Positions 22,465 through 30,117 of a stretch of 64,000 bases of DNA are shown here, one piece after another; the stretch's first letter is position 1; every line of letters starts with the position of its first letter. The stretch spans positions 1-64,000 of the forward strand of contig JAGNJW010000015.1 in the NCBI GenBank assembly GCA_018000455.1. Reading direction: 5' to 3'. The notes beneath the pieces were generated by a model, which was not told the DNA's origin, did no database searches, and saw nothing but the letters and a program-made list of their open reading frames with translations. The translations under genes and the position numbers were made by a program. The DNA comes from Acidobacteriota bacterium (GTDB lineage Bacteria; Acidobacteriota; Vicinamibacteria; Vicinamibacterales; UBA2999).

Positions 22465-24378
22465 ATGCCGAAGCGTCAGCCCGCCCATCAAGCCGCAGGC
22501 CCTCTGCAGATCCGCGGCACCCTCGCCACGCGCTACGCCGACGTCTTCACGCCGCCGGCCATCGCGGCCCTCGAGTTGCTCGCTCCCCTCGATCGCGAGC
22601 GCCAGGCTGTGATGCAGGCCAGGCTGTCACGCCGGGCGGCGAGACAGAGCGCGCGCGAGCACCTCGGCTTCCTGCCGCCCGACGCCACCATCGGCCGCAC
22701 CGCGATTGGCGTGGCAAACGCGCGCGCCGGACGATTCGACGGCAGTGAGATTCCCGCTGCGCTCGACCGGCAGTGGATTCAGGGCACCGGACCGGCGGCT
22801 CGTCCCGGCGCCGCCCTCGACGTCAGCCTGCGCAACGTCGCCTACGCGCTGCTCTCGGGCGCCGATGGCTGGATGTTCGACGGCGAGGACGCTCTGGGGC
22901 AGCGCTCCACGATGTCGCTCGATAATCAGCGGAACCTGCGCCTGGCGCTCACGCGCGAGGCGGTGTTCCTCGAGGTCGCCGCCCGGGTCGCCGACGAAAT
23001 GAACCAGTGGGCCCAGGGATTCTTCGGCCGCCCGATCGTCGCCGACTGGCGGGCGCAACTCGACGTGACCGTGCCCATCTTCCGGACCCGCGGTCTGCAC
23101 CTCGACGATCGGCACGTCCGCTGGGCGGGCGGCACCGGCTTCTCCGCCTCGATCGTCGATCTCGTGCTCTATGTGGTCAACGTCCAGCAGGCACTGGCTG
23201 CGTCCGGCTGGCCAATCGTCCTCTACCTGCCGAAGATCCAGACGGCGGAAGAGGCCGCTCTCTGGCACGACCTGCTGAGCGCCCTCGAGACGCATCTCGG
23301 GATGGCGGTGGGCACCATCAAGGCCTACGTGCTGGTCGAGCAGCTCGAGGCGTGCTATCAGCTGATGGAGATCCGCGCCGCCCTCGGCACCCATTTCGTG
23401 GGCTTCAATACCGGCCGCTGGGACTACATCAACAGCGTGTCGGATGCGGTGGCCTGGGACGCGGCCTTCCGGAACCCGAACATCGACGCCATCACGATGA
23501 CCTACGCCTACATGCGGGCCTACGAAGACCGCGTGCGGCGGGCCGTCAACACGCCAGACCGCCACGGCCGCACGGCGCTGTGGCAGGGCGGCATGGAGCC
23601 GAACATCCCGGTCGGCTCGGCCGCCGGCGTCACGGCCGGCATGGCGCGAGCGGTGGCCGGCGCCGAGCGCGAACGCACGGCCGGCGCCAGCGGCAAGTGG
23701 GTGGCGCACTGGAAGATGGTGCACATCGTGCGGCCGGTCTGGGAACAGGCCGGCCAAGCCAATCAGCTCGGTCGGCAGTTCCCGCCCCTGACCTACACCG
23801 CCCACGACGCGGCCGAACTCCGCGCGCTCGAGGCCGCGCCGAGAACCGTGCGCGGCGCGCGCGATCTCGTGAGCGTCGCCATCCAGTACGGCAACGCCTT
23901 CGGCAAGGGCATGCAGGCGGCGGCCCTGAAGCCGGCGGACTTCTTCGGCAACGACGATGTGCTCTACCTGATGGAGGACATGGCGACGGGCGAGATCCGC
24001 GTCAGCATCCTCTGGGAATGGCTCCACAAGCAGGCGCCCTTCACCGACGCTGATCCCGACACCGGCGTCGTGGCCGGCGACACGCTGACGCCGGCGCTCT
24101 TTGCGCGGCTGCTCGAAGAGGAATACGCCAAGCTCCTGGCCGCCGCCAACCGGGACGTGCACGACGACTCGAAGACCACCACGCTGCCGATCGCGCGGGA
24201 TCTGGTGGCGGCGCTCGTCGAGAGTGATGTCAAGGCGCCGTGGTACATCGACCTGTTGAATCTCACGCTCGACAACACCGATCGCGCGGAAGCCGCGCGC
24301 CGGGTGACCGCCTACCTCGAGGCCTTCACGAGCCAGGGCCGGCGCGTGACCGCCAACCCGGAGTTCGATCGCGTGTGA
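22465..24378 (+). CDS. aceB: Malate synthase (A-type, long form)
   Basis: A 637-residue TIM-barrel protein of the malate synthase family. Markers are LSGADGWMFDGEDALGQ, a segment with YLPKIQTAEEAALW, the barrel strand VGTIKAYVLVEQLEA, and the signature HFVGFNTGRWDYINSVSD. The C-terminal helical plug includes DDVLYLMEDMATGEIRVSIL and WEWLHK. The enzyme condenses glyoxylate and acetyl-CoA to malate in the glyoxylate shunt. It is about 100 residues longer than E. coli AceB, and the strand usually written GTIRAT has Lys here. No isocitrate lyase gene is next to it. I chose the ATG at 22465; the open frame from 22339 lacks homology. Confidence 0.8.
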   Translation: MPKRQPAHQAAGPLQIRGTLATRYADVFTPPAIAALELLAPLDRERQAVMQARLSRRAARQSAREHLGFLPPDATIGRTAIGVANARAGRFDGSEIPAALDRQWIQGTGPAARPGAALDVSLRNVAYALLSGADGWMFDGEDALGQRSTMSLDNQRNLRLALTREAVFLEVAARVADEMNQWAQGFFGRPIVADWRAQLDVTVPIFRTRGLHLDDRHVRWAGGTGFSASIVDLVLYVVNVQQALAASGWPIVLYLPKIQTAEEAALWHDLLSALETHLGMAVGTIKAYVLVEQLEACYQLMEIRAALGTHFVGFNTGRWDYINSVSDAVAWDAAFRNPNIDAITMTYAYMRAYEDRVRRAVNTPDRHGRTALWQGGMEPNIPVGSAAGVTAGMARAVAGAERERTAGASGKWVAHWKMVHIVRPVWEQAGQANQLGRQFPPLTYTAHDAAELRALEAAPRTVRGARDLVSVAIQYGNAFGKGMQAAALKPADFFGNDDVLYLMEDMATGEIRVSILWEWLHKQAPFTDADPDTGVVAGDTLTPALFARLLEEEYAKLLAAANRDVHDDSKTTTLPIARDLVAALVESDVKAPWYIDLLNLTLDNTDRAEAARRVTAYLEAFTSQGRRVTANPEFDRV

Positions 24379-24415
24379 TCGCAGGGCGCAAGAGCGCTTA
24401 CCTTGCGCTGCAGCG

Positions 24416-26821
24416 TCATTCCGCCCTGAGCGCCTCGAGGGGGTCGACACGCATGGCACGCCGCGCCGGCACGAGACAGGCGGCGACCACGACGCCGACG
24501 ACGACGGCGGCCGTGACGGCGAGTCGCAGCGGGTCGGTCGGTTCGACGCCGAAGAGCTGGGTGGCAATCGCCCGGGCCGCGAACACGGCACCCGTCACGC
24601 CCAGCACCAGGCCGGCAGCGGCCAGCTTCACGCCGTCGCCGACGACGAGGCGGAACACTCCGGTAGTGCTGGCCCCGAGCGCCATCCGCACCCCGATCTC
24701 GGCCGTGCGCTGGGCCACGGCGTAGGCCATCACGCCGTAGATGCCGAGGGCGGCCAGAATGAGGGCGAGACCGGCGAAGCCACCCGACAACGTGGCCAGG
24801 AACCGTGGCTGGCTGATCGACACGCCCACCCGCTCCGCCATCGTCTGCACGCCCACCACCGGCAGCCCGGGATCGATTGCGCCGACCGCCTGCCGAAGGG
24901 GCGTGGGCCAACTGCCGGGGATCGGACCGCGCAGCACGATGTTCATCCCCCGCTCGGGCATCTGCCGGTAGGGCACGAAGGTCTCGACGCGGGTGTCCTC
25001 CCGTGCCCCGCGCCCGCTGACGTCGGCGACGACGCCGACAATCGTGAACGCCGGGCGATCGGGTGCGCCGAAGCGGAGGCGCCGGCCCAGGGGATCCTCG
25101 CCGGGGAAATACCGGCGGACGAACGTCTCGTTGACGACAACCGACGGGGCGGGTTCACGATCCGCGAAGCTACGACCGCGGACGATTCGCATGCCGATCG
25201 CCTCGAAGTAGCCGGCGCTGACCAGCCGGTACCAGGCAACCGGCACCTCGCTGGCCACCGACACGGCCGGCCGGCCCTCGATCGCGAACGACATGTCGCT
25301 GTCGCCGCCGTCGAGCGGGAGTACCGAGCTCAGGGCCGCCTGCTCCACCCCGGGAATGGCGGCCACGCGCTCGAGCACCTGGTCGTAGAGGGCGATGGTC
25401 TTCTCCGGGGTGTCGTAGCTCGTGCGGGTCGGAAAGATCGCGCCGAGGAGCAGTCCGTCGGTGCGGAAGCCGAGGTCGGCCGACTGCAGCCGCACGAACG
25501 TCTCGACGAAGAGGGCGCCGCCGGTGACGAGCACGAGCGCCAGAGCGACTTCCGCCGTCACGAGAACCCGGCGAAGCGTGCCGCTGCTACCGCCGGCGGT
25601 GCCGCGGCCGCCGTCCTTGAGCGCCGGGGCCACGCTCGTGAACGACTGCTGGAGGGCGGGCGCGAGACCGACGAGCAGGCCGGTGGCCAGTGCCAGCAAC
25701 GCGGTCGCGGCGAAGACGGCGGCGTCGACCCGCACCTCGTCCAGCCGCGGCGCATCGGCCGGCGCCAGGGCCACCAGCGCGTCGACGCCCCAGATGCCGA
25801 GCAGCAGGCCCACGGCGCCGCCTGCCGCGGCCACGACCAGGCTCTCGGTAGCGAGCTGCCGCACCATCCGGCCGCGGCTGGCGCCGAGCGCGACGCGCGT
25901 GGCCAGCTCGCGGCGACGACCGGACGCACGGGCCAGCAGGAGATTGGCGATATTCGCACAGGCGATGAGCAGCACGAAGGCCACGGCCCCGGCCAGCGCG
26001 ACGAGGGCTGGCCGAATCTGTCCGGTGACGCGGTCGCCGAGCGGTTGCACCAGGAAGCCGGTGCGCGCGTTGTCGTCGGGATGCTCGGCCTCCAGCCGCG
26101 CGGCCAGGGCCGTGGCAGCGCCCTGCGCCTGGGCCAGAGTGACGCCCTCGGCAAGACGCGCCACCGTCCGCAGCACGACGAGGCCACGAGACGGATTGGC
26201 CCGGTCGAGTCGCAGCGGCCGCCAGACGTCGGCGTCCGGCGCCACGACCGGGCGGAAGGCCGGCGGCAGCACGCCGATGATCTCGTGCGGCTCGCCGGCC
26301 AGCACGACGAGGCGACCGACGGCCGAGGGATCACCGCCGAACCGCCGTCGCCAGAGGCCGTCGCTGATGATCGCGACGCGGCGCGCGTTCGGGACGTCGT
26401 CGGCGGCGGCGAAGTCGCGGCCGAGGGCCGGGGCGCGCCGCAGCACGGTCAGGTACTCGTGCGACACCTGTTCGCCGCCAAGCGCCTCAGGCTCGGCGTC
26501 GCCGGTCAGCGTCGGACGCCAGCCGCCAATGGCGGCGACCCGTTCGAGCGCCGGCAGGCTGGTCGTCCAGTCCACGAAGTTGCCCGGCGAGGCCCACTCA
26601 TCGGCCGGGCCGCCCCGCTGGCTGAGATCCTGCCACAGCATCACGAGGCGGTCGGCCGCGGGGTAAGGCAGCGGCCGCAGCACGATCGCGTTAACGACGG
26701 TGAAGACCGCGGTGTTGGCGCCGATGCCGAGCGCCAGCGTGAGGATCGTGACGGCGGCGAATCCCGGCGCCCGCAGCAGCGAGCGCACGGCGTAGGTCAC
26801 ATCCTGCCAGATAGTCTGCAT
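24416..26821 (-). CDS. ADOP-type MacB-like ABC permease
   Basis: An 801-residue permease with duplicated MacB_PCD-FtsX units. The first helix is in APGFAAVTILTLALGIGANT (about 19-38), followed by a large periplasmic domain and FtsX helices at about 285-305 (ALVALAGAVAFVLLIACANI), and then the second unit. The C-terminal helices end in RRAMRVDPLEALRAE. This architecture without an attached ATPase is the acidobacterial duplicated orphan permease. Such proteins may use a distant ATPase, and their cargo is unknown. I use the ATG at 26821, preceded by GGAGGACCCG, a good ribosome binding site. It lies 83 nt downstream of the ankyrin gene of the DUF1592/DUF1552 array, in the same direction, so it may be the last gene of that operon. 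Confidence 0.9.
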   Translation of the reverse strand: MQTIWQDVTYAVRSLLRAPGFAAVTILTLALGIGANTAVFTVVNAIVLRPLPYPAADRLVMLWQDLSQRGGPADEWASPGNFVDWTTSLPALERVAAIGGWRPTLTGDAEPEALGGEQVSHEYLTVLRRAPALGRDFAAADDVPNARRVAIISDGLWRRRFGGDPSAVGRLVVLAGEPHEIIGVLPPAFRPVVAPDADVWRPLRLDRANPSRGLVVLRTVARLAEGVTLAQAQGAATALAARLEAEHPDDNARTGFLVQPLGDRVTGQIRPALVALAGAVAFVLLIACANIANLLLARASGRRRELATRVALGASRGRMVRQLATESLVVAAAGGAVGLLLGIWGVDALVALAPADAPRLDEVRVDAAVFAATALLALATGLLVGLAPALQQSFTSVAPALKDGGRGTAGGSSGTLRRVLVTAEVALALVLVTGGALFVETFVRLQSADLGFRTDGLLLGAIFPTRTSYDTPEKTIALYDQVLERVAAIPGVEQAALSSVLPLDGGDSDMSFAIEGRPAVSVASEVPVAWYRLVSAGYFEAIGMRIVRGRSFADREPAPSVVVNETFVRRYFPGEDPLGRRLRFGAPDRPAFTIVGVVADVSGRGAREDTRVETFVPYRQMPERGMNIVLRGPIPGSWPTPLRQAVGAIDPGLPVVGVQTMAERVGVSISQPRFLATLSGGFAGLALILAALGIYGVMAYAVAQRTAEIGVRMALGASTTGVFRLVVGDGVKLAAAGLVLGVTGAVFAARAIATQLFGVEPTDPLRLAVTAAVVVGVVVAACLVPARRAMRVDPLEALRAE

Positions 26822-26904
26822 CGGGTCCTCCACCGGGCCGGCGACCGGGGCAGGACCGCCGACCCCGCGAGGCTCTCACCGCCAGGCGGCCGGCAGCCCG
26901 GCCG

Positions 26905-28695
26905 TCAGCACGACACGCACTTGTGGTTGTTCTTGGCGCCGAGCGAGGCGAGCAGCTGGATGGTCTCAAGGAACGGCTGCACGCGCTGCACCGGGCCGTT
27001 GGCCAGGTCGATGGTGGTCTGGCCGGCGCGGTTCACGCGGGTGACGTCGGCGCCCTTCGACACGAGGTACTTGATCATCTCGGTGTCGCCGCGGGCGGCG
27101 GCGTGATGAATGACGGTGTTGCCCTCATAGTCGAGGGCGTTGACATCGACGCCGACGTCCTCGACGAGATACCGCACGGCCACCATCATCCCGGCCGGAG
27201 CGAAGACGTGCGAGTTGCCGGCGAAGCCCTTGCCGTAGCCGACGCCCGCCACCGCGTGCAGCACGGGAATGCCGGGGCCGCCGACCGGCACCGGCGGCAC
27301 GCTCGAGACGTCGCGCAGCTCGCCGACGCCGTCGAGGCCGCGCGTGCGCTCGGCGGGACGCACGCTCGGAATGAAGGGGTCGGCGCCGCGCCCGACCAGC
27401 AGCCGCATGGCCGTCACGTCGCTGGCATAGGCGGCACGCCAGAACGGCGTCGCGCCGATCTCGTCCACGCCCGACTGATCGAAGTTGTAGCCCGAGTACC
27501 AGACCTTGCGCGTGAGCCGCGCGTTCGGATCCGCGCCCTTGTCGAGCAGCAGCGTCATGAGATCCAGGTAGGTCGTCTGCTGCTGCAGATAGGCGCGCGG
27601 CTGCGGATAGGCAGCCTTGGGTGCCCACTGCACGTTGAGCGTCGCATAGAGCGGCGCGGCGCCGGCCGCGCTGGCGAGATTCGCATCGGCCCCGTGCTCG
27701 AGCAGGTACTTCGCGAGATCGAAGTGGCCGTTGAGTGTTGCGATGAGCAGCGGCGTCGTGCCGTCGCCCGGGCTCGGCAGGTTGACGTTGCCACCGTGTT
27801 CGACGATCGCGCGGGCCGCGGCGAACGCGCCCTGGCGGGCGGCGAAGTGCAGCGCCGAAAGCCCCCCCTGGGCGCCGATGAGCTCGTTGTAGCGATAGGG
27901 TCGCGTGGCACCAGCCACGTCGGCGGCGCGGGCCGGCGTTCGGGCGGGCGCAGCGGCGGCCGGCTGGGCGGCGCCGCGGGCCTGGTTCTGTCCGTCGGGC
28001 TGCGGCTCAGGGGGACGGCCCTCACCATCGCCGCTCGCCGTCAACGCCGCCAGATTCACGACCGTGGACGCCAGATCCGCCGTCGCCCCCCGCGCCAGCA
28101 GCAGCGTGACCACCTCGGCCCGATCGGCGGTGGCGGCAAACATGAGCGCCGTCTGGCCGTTGGCCCGCTCCACCAGATTCACGTCGGCCTTCGCCTCGAT
28201 GAGCGCCGTCGTGGTCGCCACGTGCCCGACCCGCGACGCGAACATCAGCGCCGTGGCGCCAGTGGACGTCGTCTCGTCGGGCTCGGCGCCACGCGCCAGC
28301 AGGGCCGTGACCACCGCCGCCGCGCCGCTCTGGCTGGCCACGTGCAGCGCGGTGTAGCGGCCGAGACGGCTGGTGGCCTTCACGTTGGCACCGGCATAGA
28401 GCAGGATCTCGGTGAGCGGACCGTCGCCGTGGGTGGCGGCCCAATGGAGCGCGGTCATGCCGTCGCCTTGCGCGGCGTTCACGTCGCCGCCCTGGCGCAA
28501 GAGCGTGCGTACTTGGTCGACATCCCGGCGCATCGCCGCATCGGCCACCGCGCTTCGACTGTGCTCGACACGGCCCTGGGCCGAGGCCGCGCCGTCAGCG
28601 GCTAGAGCCGCGGCCGGCCCCGCTAGGTGCAGCCACGTCCCGAGGACGCCAATCGCTGCGGCGATCACGACGCCGCCCCCATGTCGTCGGACCAT
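26905..28695 (-). CDS. Exported ankyrin-repeat protein A with C-terminal HKCVSC
   Basis: A 596-residue protein. Residues about 10-33 are a signal peptide or anchor. Ankyrin repeats run from about 50 to 215 (DGMTALHWAATHGDGPLTEI; TGATALMFASRVGHVATTTA) and from about 270 to 585. A Pro/Ala-rich linker at about 215-265 separates the blocks. The final block, EGNTVIHHAAARGDTEMIKY, ends in NNHKCVSC-stop, a CXXC placed exactly at the C-terminus. It starts 4 nt after the DUF1552 gene, so it is translated from the same message. It probably acts as a periplasmic scaffold for the haem-binding DUF1592 protein. The paralogue at 36798-38576 has the same layout. Confidence 0.88.
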   Translation of the reverse strand: MVRRHGGGVVIAAAIGVLGTWLHLAGPAAALAADGAASAQGRVEHSRSAVADAAMRRDVDQVRTLLRQGGDVNAAQGDGMTALHWAATHGDGPLTEILLYAGANVKATSRLGRYTALHVASQSGAAAVVTALLARGAEPDETTSTGATALMFASRVGHVATTTALIEAKADVNLVERANGQTALMFAATADRAEVVTLLLARGATADLASTVVNLAALTASGDGEGRPPEPQPDGQNQARGAAQPAAAAPARTPARAADVAGATRPYRYNELIGAQGGLSALHFAARQGAFAAARAIVEHGGNVNLPSPGDGTTPLLIATLNGHFDLAKYLLEHGADANLASAAGAAPLYATLNVQWAPKAAYPQPRAYLQQQTTYLDLMTLLLDKGADPNARLTRKVWYSGYNFDQSGVDEIGATPFWRAAYASDVTAMRLLVGRGADPFIPSVRPAERTRGLDGVGELRDVSSVPPVPVGGPGIPVLHAVAGVGYGKGFAGNSHVFAPAGMMVAVRYLVEDVGVDVNALDYEGNTVIHHAAARGDTEMIKYLVSKGADVTRVNRAGQTTIDLANGPVQRVQPFLETIQLLASLGAKNNHKCVSC

Positions 28696-28699
28696 CGCG

Positions 28700-30115
28700 C
28701 TACGCCTCCGCTCGGGCCATCGTCGTATCGACGGCGCGGTTCAGGTCGAGCGCACCCGTGCTGTCGCCGAAGCTCGCGACGTCGACGCCCAGCGCCTGCA
28801 GCGCCGGCAGCATGGCGTTGGCCATCGGCGTGCCGTCGGCGGCCTTGATGTGCAGGTTGCCCTTCAGCCGTCCACCGGCGTGACCGGCGAGGAACAGCGG
28901 GCAGCGCTTGTGGTTGTGCATGTTCGAGTTGCCCATCGCCGAGCCGTAGACGACGAGGCTGTTGTCGAGCAGCGTGCCGCCGCCGTCGGGGGTGCTCTTG
29001 AGCTTGCCGAGCAGATACGGGATGAGACTCACGTGGTAGAGGTTGATCTTCTGGAAGTCGCGGATGCGATCCTCGCGCTCCTGGTGGTGCGAGGCGGTGT
29101 GGAAGGCGTTCGACGAGCTGTTGGGCCCGAACACCCGGTTCGAAACGTCGCGGCTCAGCTTGAAGGCGAAGTTCCTGGTGATGTCGCTGGCAAACGCCAC
29201 CACCTGCAGGTCGAACATCAGCTTCACGTGTTCTTCCCACGAGTCGGGCACGCCGATCGGTGCACCGGGGAGCTCGCGCGCATCACCGCTCGAGTTCTGC
29301 CCCTCGACTTTCTGGATGCGGCGTTCGATCTCTCGCACGTCGTCGAGGTACCCGGTGAGCCGGGCCCGGTCGGCGGCGCCGAGGCGGCCTTTCAGTTCGC
29401 CGACCGACTCGGCGACGAAGTCGAGGATGCTCTTGTCGTCCTTCCGGCGCTCGCGCCGCGCTTCGGGCGTCGTGCCCACGCCGAACAGCTGGTCGAACAC
29501 CGAGCGCGGGTCGCGAATCATCGGCAGCGGTTCGGTCGGCGAGGCCCAGCTGATGGTGTCGGTGTAGACGCACGAGTAGTTGTAGGAGCAGCCGCCCGCC
29601 TGGTCCACGTTTTCGATGCACAGCTGCATCGACGGAATGGGCGTGTCGTGCCCGTAGTGCTTGGCCACGATCTGGTCGAACGAGGTGCCGGCGAAGACGT
29701 CCGACCCCTGCGTCTGCTTCGGCTTGGCCTGGGTGAGGAACACGGCGGCGGACCGGAAGTGGTCGGCGCCGATCTCGGGAGCGCTGAAAGCCTCGGCGTT
29801 GCGGCAGTCGGTGTTGCTGACGATGGTCACGTAGTCGCGGAAGGGCTCGAGCGAGGCCATCGCGGTGGGCGCCAGATCGAAATCTCTGCCGGTGGCCGCT
29901 GGCGCCCACAGGTTCTGGCTCGCGCCGTAGGTGGTGCTGCCGGCCGCGCCGTGCACCATCTCCAGGGCGATGAGCCGCACCTTCTTGTCGGCCATCTTGG
30001 CGTCGGCCGTGCGCGCCGGGATCATGGCATCGAGGAACGGCAGGGCCACGGTGGCCCCGATGCCGCGCAGGGCGGCGCGTCTCGACAAGTGCTGCCTGGT
30101 GATGAAGGTCGACAT
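28700..30115 (-). CDS. DUF1552 family exported protein A
   Basis: A 471-residue protein. The N-terminus HLSRRAALRGIGATVALPFL is a twin-arginine signal. The DUF1552 body (PF07586) has RLIALEMVHGAAGSTTYGAS, PEIGADHFRSAAVFLT, CSYNYSCVYTDTISWASP, LDDVREIERRIQKVEGQNSS and the C-terminal YGSAMGNSNMHNHKRCPLFL with AGHAGGRLKGNLHIKAADGT. The biochemical function of DUF1552 is unknown; it is nearly always encoded next to DUF1592/DUF1588 cytochrome-like proteins. It starts 2 nt after the DUF1592 stop and ends 4 nt before the ankyrin gene. Among the three copies here it is the most divergent, for example SDVFAGTSFDQIVAKHYG where the others have Leu-Asp-Gln. Confidence 0.92.
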   Translation of the reverse strand: MSTFITRQHLSRRAALRGIGATVALPFLDAMIPARTADAKMADKKVRLIALEMVHGAAGSTTYGASQNLWAPAATGRDFDLAPTAMASLEPFRDYVTIVSNTDCRNAEAFSAPEIGADHFRSAAVFLTQAKPKQTQGSDVFAGTSFDQIVAKHYGHDTPIPSMQLCIENVDQAGGCSYNYSCVYTDTISWASPTEPLPMIRDPRSVFDQLFGVGTTPEARRERRKDDKSILDFVAESVGELKGRLGAADRARLTGYLDDVREIERRIQKVEGQNSSGDARELPGAPIGVPDSWEEHVKLMFDLQVVAFASDITRNFAFKLSRDVSNRVFGPNSSSNAFHTASHHQEREDRIRDFQKINLYHVSLIPYLLGKLKSTPDGGGTLLDNSLVVYGSAMGNSNMHNHKRCPLFLAGHAGGRLKGNLHIKAADGTPMANAMLPALQALGVDVASFGDSTGALDLNRAVDTTMARAEA

Positions 30116-30117
30116 AG

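Noticed and set aside
22627-24591. 654-codon minus-strand ORF opposite malate synthase
   Set aside because: Shadow frame; the plus strand carries the malate synthase signature.
26905-26916. Reading the ankyrin tail CVSC as a haem c site
   Set aside because: The stop codon follows directly, so the required His of CXXCH is absent in both paralogues.
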